Positions 41,668-50,898 of a DNA stretch of 64,000 bases are shown one piece after another. This DNA is from Planctomicrobium sp051466335 (GTDB lineage: Bacteria > Planctomycetota > Planctomycetia > Planctomycetales > Planctomycetaceae), in contig NZ_CP195793.1 of NCBI RefSeq assembly GCF_051466335.1, positions 1,798,001-1,862,000 of the forward strand. The letters run 5' to 3'. The notes below the pieces were generated by a model. The model was given only the letters and a program-made list of their open reading frames with translations, made no database searches and was not told the DNA's origin. Each line of letters opens with the position of its first letter. The first letter of the stretch is position 1. The position numbers and the translations under genes are program-made.

Positions 41668-43011
41668 GTGGAAGAAACTTCAAAGTATGCTGTGATCAAG
41701 AGGGCTTCTTTGAGAAACCATCATCAAATTGCTTGTTTGTTGGCGTTTGTCGCTGCCACAGTTGGGTGCCAAGAACGCAATGAGTTCAAGCCACCGCCGA
41801 CTCCATCTGTCACGGTGGCGAAACCATTGGTTCGCGAAGTCCAGGAGTTCTTCGAAACAACCGGGCAAACGAGAGCTGAGCGTGAAGTGCAGCTCGTTTG
41901 CCGGGTTGGGGGGTATCTTGAGGAGTTCAGCTTTAAGGACGGAGACCTCGTCAAAAAGGATGACAAGCTCTTCCTCATCGACCCTGATACTTACGCTGCT
42001 TCCGTCGATTCTGCGAAGGCTGCTCTCAAAAGAGCTGAAGCCCAACTGCTTCTGGCAGAACAACAGCTGACTCGAACGGCTCAGTTGACGAGAGAAAACG
42101 CCTCGACGGCGAGTGCGATGGAAACTCAGCAGGCGATGCGAGATTCAAGTGCAGCGGATGTCGAGGCCGCCAAGGCTGCACTGAAACAGGCTGAACTGAA
42201 TTTGAGTTATACCGTGGTCACTGCCCCGTTTGACGGACGCATGGGGCGGCACCTCATTGATGTTGGGAATCTGGTAACAAGCGGGACCACTATTCTGGGG
42301 TCGCTGCAGTCTGTCGACCCCATTCACGCTTACTTCAACGTCAGTGAATCAGACCTTCTCCGCTTCATGGAGCGAATCCGCTCAGGCAAGATGGCTTCGG
42401 CGGATGTCGGACCGATCCCGCTGGAGATGGCGTTAGGAAGTGTCGGCGAATTCAAATATCACGGCAAACTCGATTTCCGCGCTTTCGGAATCAATTCCGC
42501 GACCGGAACAACAGAACGACGTGGTGTCTTCGATAACGAGTCTCTGGATCTCGTCCCCGGAATGTTCGTTCGGATTCGGGCAGCTCTCGGCGATCCTCGC
42601 AAGATGATTCTGATTGATCCTGAAGCCGTTGGTCGAAGCCAGGCGGGGGATTATGTGCTGGTTGTCGACGCCGAAAAGATCGTCCGGATCCGCCCGATTA
42701 AATTGGGGCCTCGCGACAATGGTTTGCAGGCGGTCGAATTTGGTTTGCTCGAGACCGATCTTGTGATCATTAATGGGCTTCTCCGCGCCCGACCTGACAG
42801 CAAGGTTGAATTCGTCGAGTCGACGATGGACGCCCGGTTGCTGGAGCTCAAAAAACGTCGAGAATCTCTTCTGAATGGCGGACATGCACCCGTCAAAGAT
42901 GAGGCTCCCGAATCGAAGCCGGTTGAAACCGCGACCTCGCCTGCTACGGAGACTTCACCCGCCGACGCCAAAGTCCCGGTTGAAAAGTCTTCAGAAGAGC
43001 CTGCCAAGTAA
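41668..43011 (+). CDS. RND efflux pump periplasmic adaptor (membrane fusion protein)
   Basis: 447 residues from the GTG at 41668; a TTG at 41710 preceded by AAGAGG gives a tighter signal peptide (LRNHHQIACLLAFVAATVGC) and may be the true start. The Cys at its end suggests lipidation though the lipobox is weak. The lipoyl-type barrel halves are QLVCRVGGYLEEFSFKDGDLVKKDD and LSYTVVTAPFDGRMGRHLIDVG, flanking a coiled-coil hairpin (about 105-165). A beta-barrel and membrane-proximal domain follow. The C-terminus has a Glu/Pro-rich tail of about 40 residues. It is paired with the pump at 43141. Confidence 0.95.
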   Translation: MEETSKYAVIKRASLRNHHQIACLLAFVAATVGCQERNEFKPPPTPSVTVAKPLVREVQEFFETTGQTRAEREVQLVCRVGGYLEEFSFKDGDLVKKDDKLFLIDPDTYAASVDSAKAALKRAEAQLLLAEQQLTRTAQLTRENASTASAMETQQAMRDSSAADVEAAKAALKQAELNLSYTVVTAPFDGRMGRHLIDVGNLVTSGTTILGSLQSVDPIHAYFNVSESDLLRFMERIRSGKMASADVGPIPLEMALGSVGEFKYHGKLDFRAFGINSATGTTERRGVFDNESLDLVPGMFVRIRAALGDPRKMILIDPEAVGRSQAGDYVLVVDAEKIVRIRPIKLGPRDNGLQAVEFGLLETDLVIINGLLRARPDSKVEFVESTMDARLLELKKRRESLLNGGHAPVKDEAPESKPVETATSPATETSPADAKVPVEKSSEEPAK

Positions 43012-43140
43012 TCTCTGCTGTTTGAAACGGATTCGGAATCGGGAGATTCCGAGATTCATGAGTCGGCCCGGGTACCAGTGATCAGCGTGGTATGGCGAAG
43101 CTGACGTAAGAACGAAGTTATCCCTGAAAAGAAGCGTTCT

Positions 43141-46100
43141 ATGCTCTCCAAGTTCTTTATCGACCGACCGGTTTTTGCAAACGTCATTGCAATTGTGACG
43201 GTGCTGATCGGTGCGGTGGCTCTCTGGGGCTTGCCGGTAGAACAGTACCCGGAAATTACGCCACCGACGATTCGGGTGACAACAGCGTATCCTGGTGCGA
43301 ATGCTCAGACTGTGGCCGATACGGTTGCGTCACCGATCGAGCAACAGGTCAACGGTGTGGAAAACATGCTGTACATGAATTCCACAAGTTCTGGTGACGG
43401 GACGTACTCGCTGACAGTCACTTTCGAGATCGGCACGGATCTCGATGAGGCGCAGGTTCTGGTGCAGAACCGAGTTGCTATCGGGGAGCCGTTGCTTCCA
43501 GAAGAGGTGCGACGTCAGGGTGTGACTGTCAAAAAGCAGTCGACCAGCATGATTCTGATTCTGGCGCTGACCAGCGATGATCCCTCGAAAGACATGCTCT
43601 TTCTCTCAAACTTCGCGACTCTGAAATTACGCGACGAGCTGAGTCGTATTAAAGGGGTGGGAGACGTCACGGTCTTCGGTGCTGCGAACTACAGCATGCG
43701 CATCTGGCTTGATCCCACGAAACTGAAAAATTTCAATATGACCAGCAGCGATGTCCTGGCAGCGCTGCAGGAACAGAACGTTCAGGTGGCTGCGGGACAG
43801 ACAGGTCAGCCGCCCAATCAAGGGGAAATGTCCTTTCAGTATGCGATCACGGTTCTCGGTCGCCTCAACGAACCCAAACAGTTTGAAGACATCATCGTCA
43901 AAACGGGGACCGGAACGAACCTCGTCTATCTTCGAGACGTCGCCCGGGTAGAACTTGGGTCTCAGTCTTACGATCAGTTCACTGAGAAAGAAGGCCAGCC
44001 AAATGCCAATATCGGGATCTATCAGTTGCCCGGTGCGAATGCTTTGGAAGTGGCTGACAACGTCAAAGCTGCGATGGAGCGATTGAAGGAAAACTTCCCT
44101 GCGGGAGTCCAGTACAGTATCCCTCTCGATACCACGAAATTTATCGATGCTTCCGTCCATGAGGTTTATAAAACCCTGATCGAAGCGGGTATTCTCGTTC
44201 TCGTCGTCATCATGGTCTTCCTGCAGGACTGGCGCGCAGTACTGATCCCCGCAACCACGGTTCCAGTGACGATTATCGGCGCGTTCGCTGCGATGTATGC
44301 ACTGGATTTCAGTGTGAACATGCTGACGTTGTTCGGTCTGGTCCTTGCGATCGGAATCGTGGTGGACGACGCCATTGTGGTGGTTGAAAACGCGGTTCAT
44401 CACATTGAACGAGGTGAACCTCCGCGTGAAGCGACGATCCGGGCGATGAGCGAAGTGCTCGGGCCGATCATCGGGATCACTTTGGTGTTGCTCGCTGTGT
44501 TTATCCCCGCAGCGATGCTCGGCGGGATTACCGGTCAGCTCTATCGCCAGTTCGCACTCACCATCGCCGCTACGGCGCTCATCAGTGCGATCAACGCAGT
44601 GAGTCTGAAGCCGACGCAGTGTGCACTTTGGTTGAAACCGATTGATAAAAGCCGGAAGAAAATGTTCCTGTTCCGTTGGTTCGAGGCGATCTACGGCCCA
44701 ATCGAAAAGCTCTACACCTCGATCGTGTTTGTGTTGGTTCGGCAACGCATCCTCAGCACAATCGCGTTTATTGGACTGCTTGTCCTGACTGCAGCCTGGT
44801 ACATCAAGTTGCCTACCGGATTTATTCCAACTGAGGATCAGGGGTATATTCTGATTGCGGTTCAGTTGCCTGATGCCGCTTCGCAGCAGCGAACTCGTGA
44901 AGTGATGGACTTGATTGACGAGAAACTCGCAAAAATTGATGGGCTGTCAGACCGAGTTGCGATCGGCGGGTTGTCTCTGCTCGACAATGCGAGTGCTTCC
45001 AATGCGGGAACATTCTTTGTCACGTTTAAGGATTTCGAAGAGCGACACGAACATGGTCGCACTCTCGAAGTGCTTCTGGGCGAAATTGGAAAATCACTGG
45101 CATCCATTCAGGAGGCCCGCATTATCCCATTCCCTCCTCCGGCGATTCGCGGCCTTGGAGTGAGAAGTGGATTTGAAATGATCGTTGAAGACCGGGAAGG
45201 GGTCGGTCTCCAGCAGCTTTCAGCCGCGGTTCAACAAATTGTTGAGGATGCTCAGGGGCAGGGAGGGCTGGCAGGGGTCACATCGACCTTCCGTCCTGGG
45301 GTTCCCCAGCTGTTTGCTGACGTCGATCGTGAGAAAGCAAAAGTTCTGGGCGTCCCGTTAGGGATGGTCTTTGGTACGCTGCAGTCTTACCTCGGCTCGG
45401 CGTACGTTAACGACTTCAACAAATTCGGGCGAACCTATCAGGTGCGCGTTCAGGCAGATCAACAGTTTCGCCAGACACCAGAGGACATCGAACGACTGGA
45501 AGTTCGCAACCTGAAGGGGGAAATGCTCCCGCTGGGAACACTGGTCAGAGTCGAGAGTTCGTTCGGGCCTCAGAACATCAACCGGTATAACCTGTATCCG
45601 AGCGCGACGGTCTCAGGAACGTCTGCTCCCGGGTTCAGTTCCGGAGACGCGCTGACAATCATGGAGCAATTGGCGAAATCGGTCTTACCTGCTCAAATGG
45701 GATTTGAATGGACGGGAATGGCCTATCAGGAACGGAAAGTCGGCAGTGAAGCGATCTTTATTTTCGTGATTGCGATTGCTCTGGTTTATCTGGTGCTGGC
45801 CGCTCAGTATGAGAGCTGGATTCTTCCAATCGCGGTGATTCTGGTCGTCCCGATCGGTCTTCTCGGTGCTGTCGCTGCGGTGGCCTTCCGGGGAATGGAT
45901 AACAACATCTATACCCAGATCGGAATTGTGTTGATCATTGCACTCGCAAGTAAAAATGCGATTTTGATCGTCGAGTTCGCCCGAGAGATTCGGGCACGCG
46001 GGAAGACTGTACTTGAGGCAGCAGTGCAGGCCTCACAAATGCGTTTCCGCCCGATTGTGATGACCTCGTTCGCCTTCATTCTAGGGGTTGTACCTTTGGT

Positions 46101-46299
46101 TCTTGCAGATGGAGCAGGGGCCGCGGGGCAGCGAGCGTTGGGAACCGCTGTCTTCGGTGGAATGTTGGCTTCGACATGTATCGCGATCTTCTTCATTCCG
46201 GTCTTTTACGTGATGATGCAGTATCTCGATGAGGCCCTGCGTGGTGGCCCTCAGAAGATCCCTGGGCAGGATGATCTGGCGTCGAAGTCAGATCACTGA
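43141..46299 (+). CDS. RND multidrug efflux transporter (AcrB/HAE1 family)
   Basis: 1052 residues, the standard length. A proton-driven inner-membrane pump, trimeric, with twelve transmembrane helices in two halves. The N-terminus FFIDRPVFANVIAIV and VEQYPEITPPTIRVT is typical of HAE1. The proton-relay Asp pair lies in GIVVDDAIVVVENA (about 408-409) and the matching Lys in LASKNAILIVEFA (about 938). It is 129 bp after the adaptor gene. No outer-membrane TolC-like gene is in the window, so the pump must borrow one from elsewhere. Confidence 0.97.
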   Translation: MLSKFFIDRPVFANVIAIVTVLIGAVALWGLPVEQYPEITPPTIRVTTAYPGANAQTVADTVASPIEQQVNGVENMLYMNSTSSGDGTYSLTVTFEIGTDLDEAQVLVQNRVAIGEPLLPEEVRRQGVTVKKQSTSMILILALTSDDPSKDMLFLSNFATLKLRDELSRIKGVGDVTVFGAANYSMRIWLDPTKLKNFNMTSSDVLAALQEQNVQVAAGQTGQPPNQGEMSFQYAITVLGRLNEPKQFEDIIVKTGTGTNLVYLRDVARVELGSQSYDQFTEKEGQPNANIGIYQLPGANALEVADNVKAAMERLKENFPAGVQYSIPLDTTKFIDASVHEVYKTLIEAGILVLVVIMVFLQDWRAVLIPATTVPVTIIGAFAAMYALDFSVNMLTLFGLVLAIGIVVDDAIVVVENAVHHIERGEPPREATIRAMSEVLGPIIGITLVLLAVFIPAAMLGGITGQLYRQFALTIAATALISAINAVSLKPTQCALWLKPIDKSRKKMFLFRWFEAIYGPIEKLYTSIVFVLVRQRILSTIAFIGLLVLTAAWYIKLPTGFIPTEDQGYILIAVQLPDAASQQRTREVMDLIDEKLAKIDGLSDRVAIGGLSLLDNASASNAGTFFVTFKDFEERHEHGRTLEVLLGEIGKSLASIQEARIIPFPPPAIRGLGVRSGFEMIVEDREGVGLQQLSAAVQQIVEDAQGQGGLAGVTSTFRPGVPQLFADVDREKAKVLGVPLGMVFGTLQSYLGSAYVNDFNKFGRTYQVRVQADQQFRQTPEDIERLEVRNLKGEMLPLGTLVRVESSFGPQNINRYNLYPSATVSGTSAPGFSSGDALTIMEQLAKSVLPAQMGFEWTGMAYQERKVGSEAIFIFVIAIALVYLVLAAQYESWILPIAVILVVPIGLLGAVAAVAFRGMDNNIYTQIGIVLIIALASKNAILIVEFAREIRARGKTVLEAAVQASQMRFRPIVMTSFAFILGVVPLVLADGAGAAGQRALGTAVFGGMLASTCIAIFFIPVFYVMMQYLDEALRGGPQKIPGQDDLASKSDH

Positions 46300-46603
46300 A
46301 TCAGCTCTTCGGTGAGATAGCAGTCGAATTTTTGTTGATCCCTTGAGTCGTGCCGGCTCAAGGGATCTTTTTTATTCTGCAGCTGAATGTCACCATCGTT
46401 TCAGGCAAAGGGGTGCGTCTCGCCGTAACGCAGACAGTTTTTCCGCGTTTTACCAAGACTCGACAAATTTTCTTGAGATTTGAAAATCTCTGGTGATATT
46501 GGGGGGATCAAATACAGGAGTCGACCTAGGGGATGGCGTCCTCAACTTGGTGTGTTGCTCATTGAGCCAGATGACGTTGAAGCTTCAGCGAGGGGAGTAG
46601 GGT
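46300..46603. other. Intergenic region after the RND pump
   Basis: About 304 bp with the terminator at 46337-46373 and AT-rich sequence with a GAGATTTGAAAATCTC inverted repeat at about 46472-46490. No gene seen. Confidence 0.5.
46337..46373 (+). terminator. Rho-independent terminator of the RND operon
   Basis: GATCCCTTGAG pairs with CTCAAGGGATC around a 9-nt loop, followed by six T. Confidence 0.94.
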
Positions 46604-47872
46604 ATGTTGACATGTTTTTTCAGGCTGGCGATTTGTTTCGCACTTTCACTTGCTGTTGAAGTCACTCAGCTGAGTGCAGCAGATGCTGACGTTCCAGCAG
46701 TGAATCCAGTTGACAAGCTTGTCGACCTCTTGAAAAAGTCTCCTGAAACCCGGGAAGACATCCAGCAGCAGGATTTTTCCACGCTCCCGCTGACGAAGGA
46801 GCAGGCAGAAGATGTGAAGAAGGCTCTGGTCGCGGATCGTGTTCAGTTGATCAAATCCGATCGTGCGCAGGAGATGAAAGACAAGGTCATCAAGCTGGGT
46901 GAATTGTCGATGAAGTTCGAGTATTTCACCTATGGGAAGAAACCCATGAATGGCCGATCCCTGTTTATCTCGATGCACGGAGGAGGCGGGGCACCTCCGC
47001 AGGTGAACGATCAGCAGTGGCAGAACCAAAAGAAACTGTACAAACCCGAAGAAGGAATCTATCTGGTTCCTCGGGCTGCGACCGACACCTGGGACCTTTG
47101 GCATCAGTCACACATCGATCAATTTTTTACTCGACTGATCGAGAACATGATCGTTCTTGAAGATGTCGATCCGGACCGAGTTTATATCCTCGGTTACTCG
47201 GCCGGCGGGGACGGTGTGTATCAGTTGGCGCCACGCATGGCAGATCAGTTGGCTGCTGCTGCGATGATGGCTGGTCATCCCAATGAAACAGAACCAGCCG
47301 GATTACGAAACCTTCCTTTCATTCTGCAGATGGGAGGAAAAGATGGGGCTTATGATCGAAATCGTCATGCGAAAGAGTTTGGTGCAAAGCTGGCTGCTCT
47401 TGCAGAGAAGGATGAAGGGGCTTATCCGCATCTTGTGAAGATCTACCCGGAGCATGCTCACTGGATGAATCTTGATGACAAAATCGCACTTCCCTGGATG
47501 GCGAAGTATAACCGAGTGACGCATCCAACGAAGGTCGTCTGGCGTCAGGACGATGTGCTCCATGATCGATTTTACTGGCTTCGTGTCAAACTCGAGGAAG
47601 CAAAAGCTGGGCAAGAGATTGTGGCGAGTCGCGATGGCAATCGATTTTCTGTCGAACAGATACCGGAGAACCTTACCGAACTGACGCTGATGCTGGACGA
47701 TTCTTTCTGTCAGCTCGATGAGCCGGTTGTTGTGTCGCTTCCTGGGGGGAAAGAATGGACAGGAACACCGATTCGGAATATCGCCACGATCAACAAGACG
47801 CTGTCGGAACGGGGTGATCCGAACGCTGTGTACTCAGCGGAACTTGTGATTCCGTTGCAGGATCTGAAGTGA
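46604..47872 (+). CDS. Secreted alpha/beta hydrolase
   Basis: 422 residues, ATG at 46604 with GAGGGGAG before it. Signal peptide: LTCFFRLAICFALSLAVE, ending near LSA. A helical charged region (about 30-110) precedes the hydrolase domain. SMHGGGGAPP resembles an oxyanion-hole loop. The nucleophile elbow is GYSAGGDG, GGKDGAYDRN may supply the Asp and EHAHW the His. Together they form a Ser-Asp-His triad. A C-terminal beta domain of about 90 residues follows (SRDGNRFSVEQIPENLTELTLML). Likely an exported esterase or peptidase; substrate unknown. Confidence 0.88.
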   Translation: MLTCFFRLAICFALSLAVEVTQLSAADADVPAVNPVDKLVDLLKKSPETREDIQQQDFSTLPLTKEQAEDVKKALVADRVQLIKSDRAQEMKDKVIKLGELSMKFEYFTYGKKPMNGRSLFISMHGGGGAPPQVNDQQWQNQKKLYKPEEGIYLVPRAATDTWDLWHQSHIDQFFTRLIENMIVLEDVDPDRVYILGYSAGGDGVYQLAPRMADQLAAAAMMAGHPNETEPAGLRNLPFILQMGGKDGAYDRNRHAKEFGAKLAALAEKDEGAYPHLVKIYPEHAHWMNLDDKIALPWMAKYNRVTHPTKVVWRQDDVLHDRFYWLRVKLEEAKAGQEIVASRDGNRFSVEQIPENLTELTLMLDDSFCQLDEPVVVSLPGGKEWTGTPIRNIATINKTLSERGDPNAVYSAELVIPLQDLK

Positions 47873-48034
47873 TTTGCAGAGGCTGATCGCATTGGTATCG
47901 GCAGAACCCGCTATTGAGACGGCGTGTCAAAGAACCCCTATTGACCCAGTTTTCAAACCGTCTTACTGTTCCCCGATGCCGATACACCCATTGTGTCGGT
48001 GAGTTCGTTTGCTCAAGGAGGAGCGGACCGACCG

Positions 48035-49102
48035 ATGTCAGTTTCGCATGATGCACCCATAGTGAATAAAGATACGCTTCCGATCGCACCAAACACTGCC
48101 TCGTTTGATGCGACTGCGGTTCCGCAGACATGGGGATTTGCAGAAAACGCAGCTGGCATGATGAGTCAGGTCAAAGGGCTCGCTGCTGCGATTGGACTCC
48201 CTGCGAAAGTGCAGGAAATTACACTGGCGTTTCCCTGGAATCGGTGCTGGCCAGGACTGGTTCCATTGGGGCAATTTGTCTTTCCTCAGCCGGAAGTTCT
48301 CTTTGCCGGTGAAGCTCCCCGCGTGGTGATTTCCTGTGCGCGACAGGCGATCATGGCATCGCTGTGGCTGAAAAAGAAATATGGGGACCGCGTTTACACG
48401 GTTCACATTCAAGATCCGAAAATCGATCCACGAAAATTCGATCTGGTGGTTGCTCCGGAACACGACGGTCTGACTGGACCGAACGTCTTTCAGTCACGCG
48501 GAGCACTCCATCACATCTCTCCGCAGGTTGTGCAAGCTGCCCAGAATCTTGGCCCTGTCGGCCCATTGAAACAATTTCGAAGTCCGTTTGTCACCGTGTT
48601 GCTCGGCGGTCCGAACAAGTGCTACAGCTTCAGCTCATCGGATCTTCAGCCGATGGTCACGTTGTTGAAGTCGATGGCGAAAAAGTACGGCGTTCCTTTG
48701 GCGATTCTCCCTTCTCGCCGCACACCTGATGACGTCCTCAAGATGTTTCAGGACGAGTTCGGAAGTGACCATTACGTCTGGGATAAGAAGCAGGATAACC
48801 CGTACATTTCTGCTCTCTGCTGCTGTTCACACCTGATTGTGACGGGTGATTCTGTCTCCATGCTTTCTGAGTGTGCAGCGACAGAAAAGCCTGTGTTTGT
48901 TTTCGAGCTTCCGGAGCGACGCAAGTCCGAGCGATTCCGTCAGTTTCACAGATCTTTCATGCAATGCGGGATCTCACGTCCGTTCACAGGGGACCTGGAC
49001 GTGTGGCAGTATGAGTCCCCAAACCCCACACAACGAATTGCGGAGCTGATCCGCCAGCGCATTGGAGAGAATGATGTCGTTTCTGCACGCTCTGCAGCAT
49101 AA
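48035..49102 (+). CDS. ELM1-like protein (mitochondrial-fission ELM1 domain family)
   Basis: 355 residues from the ATG at 48035 with AAGGAGGAG at 48015. The family (ELM1/DUF1022) resembles glycosyltransferase GT-B folds in layout. Features seen: SQVKGLAAAIGLP near the N-terminus, VISCARQAIMASLWLKK, YTVHIQDPKIDPRKFDLVVAPEHDGL, VTVLLGGPNK in the middle, then ILPSRRTPD and IVTGDSVSMLSECAATEKPVFVFEL near the C-terminus. The last segment resembles a nucleotide-sugar-binding loop. Bacterial members often lie in lipid or polysaccharide contexts. It overlaps the next gene by 29 bp, so the two are probably translated together. Confidence 0.85.
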   Translation: MSVSHDAPIVNKDTLPIAPNTASFDATAVPQTWGFAENAAGMMSQVKGLAAAIGLPAKVQEITLAFPWNRCWPGLVPLGQFVFPQPEVLFAGEAPRVVISCARQAIMASLWLKKKYGDRVYTVHIQDPKIDPRKFDLVVAPEHDGLTGPNVFQSRGALHHISPQVVQAAQNLGPVGPLKQFRSPFVTVLLGGPNKCYSFSSSDLQPMVTLLKSMAKKYGVPLAILPSRRTPDDVLKMFQDEFGSDHYVWDKKQDNPYISALCCCSHLIVTGDSVSMLSECAATEKPVFVFELPERRKSERFRQFHRSFMQCGISRPFTGDLDVWQYESPNPTQRIAELIRQRIGENDVVSARSAA

Positions 49103-49718
49103 CAGTGTTTGTTCAGAAGACCCGTTTCTGCACTGGATGATCGATCAGCCGTTTAACGAGCAGATCGTTAAAGAGGTCGCCTTCACTGACGTTCCGAAGA
49201 TTGTTCGTCAGTATGATGGAACTCGCGCTGGTGACATGGGTGGGGGTGAGGTTAAGACCCGCTGCTATATTGATCAGCAAAATGTCAATTCATTCCCCGG
49301 GATCGCCGGTCTGATCGATGAATTGATGTCCCGGGAAACAATCGACCTCGTCGGAGAGATGCTCCGCCGGCCGATTGATGGTTATCTGCGAGTTGAGGTC
49401 ATCTCCGATCGAGAAGGCTTCTGGCTAGCACCGCACAAAGACATCAAAGAAAAGCTGATGTCGATGCTGTTGTATGTGAACCCCTACAACGAGTCCGAAA
49501 ATCTGGGAACCGACTTTTACGACATGGATCTCAAACTCGTGAAGACCATGCCGTACCGCAACAACTTCGGTTACATGTTTGCTCCGTCACACGACACATG
49601 GCATGGACTCGAGAAGAAGGCGATCCGGCAGGAACGTCGTTCGATGCTGATCAACTACGTGACATTCGAAACCGAATGGAAGTTGCCATCACGTAAAGCT
49701 CATCGCCGGGCAGCCTAG
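49074..49718 (+). CDS. 2-oxoglutarate/Fe(II) oxygenase-like protein
   Basis: 214 residues from the ATG at 49074 with GGAGAG 6 nt upstream; an ATG three bases earlier is possible. The frame starts inside the end of the ELM1-like gene. The double-stranded beta-helix core has the Fe ligands H121-x-D123 (APHKDIKEKLMSMLLYVN) and a distal His (about H177, in SHDTWHGLEKK). A following Arg (RRSMLINYV) would hold 2-oxoglutarate. Such enzymes hydroxylate small molecules, lipids, sugars or proteins. The overlap suggests it modifies a product linked to the ELM1-like protein (inference). Confidence 0.85.
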   Translation: MSFLHALQHNSVCSEDPFLHWMIDQPFNEQIVKEVAFTDVPKIVRQYDGTRAGDMGGGEVKTRCYIDQQNVNSFPGIAGLIDELMSRETIDLVGEMLRRPIDGYLRVEVISDREGFWLAPHKDIKEKLMSMLLYVNPYNESENLGTDFYDMDLKLVKTMPYRNNFGYMFAPSHDTWHGLEKKAIRQERRSMLINYVTFETEWKLPSRKAHRRAA

Positions 49719-49744
49719 TGCAAGTCTCTTGAGCGATCGATTTC

Positions 49745-49784
49745 AACAAAGGGGGGGAACACTCGAGTGTTCCCCCCCTTTGTT
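49745..49784. terminator. Bidirectional terminator: 40-bp perfect palindrome
   Basis: Two 20-nt arms are exact complements. The stem is AACAAAGGGGGGGAACACTC, with T-rich sequence on both outer sides. It sits between convergent genes ending at 49718 (plus) and 49879 (minus), so it can end both transcripts. Confidence 0.85.
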
Positions 49785-49878
49785 CTTTTAATACCGAACC
49801 AGACTTGTGGACTCGGCGCGACGATCGTCAGTGAATCGAGTGAAACCTACCTGAGTCGATTTCTGCGAGCGATCAAGA

Positions 49879-50787
49879 TCAATGGCTTTCGCGTCGGAGT
49901 TCCCTCGTTGGCCACTGCTCTCGACGTTTTTCTGCTTTGTATTCCGGCTTGCGTTCTTTTACAGCCAGGATCAGAAACAACAATACCGTCGCAGGGGCCC
50001 CCGGAAGCGACACATTCTTGAACAGCAACGCGTAGCCTTCCAGTCCTTCAGTTGCAAAGCTCGACAAAGCGAGGATCAGGCCGATCAGTGTCGACATTAA
50101 CAATGTCACCTTACTACGGCTGAGTATTGTCGTCACGCCGAAGCTGAAGGTGATGGCACCGAACAGACAGAGAGTGGTGCGGGCGAGGGAAAGGCTTGCT
50201 GAGTCGTCAGAAAGAAAAAGGAGTTCAACTGCTTTCTGCGTGGCATCCAGAAAATCACCCCCTTCGTGGTACTGCACGAGAAGTAGGTAGCCATGCGAGA
50301 TCAGCGAGATTCCGATGGAGAGTCTCATTAAGGTTGTCGCTGCAAGGCAGATTGGCAACGACGCTTTCATGCGAGGCGGCCAAAAATCGATCATCAAGAG
50401 AGCGAGCGGGGCGGCAATTCGTGTTGCCTGAAGGGCTGGCTCCAGAACTGGTAACGGTCCGATCTGAGTGATCGCCGCTGCGATGGAGACACCAAGCTGA
50501 TAGAGAAACAGTAGCATCAACATCATGTTGATTGGGCGTGCCAACGTGACTAACGCGCAGCCGATCATCCCATGTGCAATGAAGCCCGCGAGGTATTTCG
50601 CCTTCGCTTCCGACACCGGATAGGATTGAGCGATGAGGTCACAAAGCAGATCGGGATGACCTCGATGGATGTAAGTGGCAGCGATCCCCAAGCACTGAAC
50701 TGCGACAACCGCCCTCAGCGCCAATTGGATCAATCGCACTCCGCGAGGGCGGGGCGTATCGAACGGGTTGTGCCCCGAGACATCCAT
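49879..50787 (-). CDS. Polytopic membrane protein of unknown function, downstream of the retron RT
   Basis: 302 residues with about eight hydrophobic segments (near 17-40, 64-83, 86-108, 120-137, 143-170, 198-221, 227-245 and 260-277). N- and C-termini are polar, the last 25 residues very charged (KERKPEYKAEKRREQWPTRELRRES). The short segment SHGYLLLVQYHEGGDF between helices recalls DoxX-like proteins, but I do not claim membership. ATG at 50787 has GGAG 12 nt before it. It lies 111 bp after the reverse transcriptase on the same strand with no clear terminator between, so it may be cotranscribed and could be a partner. It could equally be a housekeeping neighbour. Confidence 0.75.
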   Translation of the reverse strand: MDVSGHNPFDTPRPRGVRLIQLALRAVVAVQCLGIAATYIHRGHPDLLCDLIAQSYPVSEAKAKYLAGFIAHGMIGCALVTLARPINMMLMLLFLYQLGVSIAAAITQIGPLPVLEPALQATRIAAPLALLMIDFWPPRMKASLPICLAATTLMRLSIGISLISHGYLLLVQYHEGGDFLDATQKAVELLFLSDDSASLSLARTTLCLFGAITFSFGVTTILSRSKVTLLMSTLIGLILALSSFATEGLEGYALLFKNVSLPGAPATVLLFLILAVKERKPEYKAEKRREQWPTRELRRESH

Positions 50788-50898
50788 TAATCCGAGATCT
50801 CCAGTTGCTAAAAATCAACGACGCAACGAGGAGATTCTGCCCGTTTTATTCAACTCTGTCGAGACGGGTTCGGACGCTTGACCACGCTCAGGTGAATT

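Noticed and set aside
43627..44745. 372-residue minus-strand frame in the RND pump gene
   Set aside because: Shadow of a strongly conserved gene on the plus strand; His/Asp/Arg-rich as expected for antisense translation.
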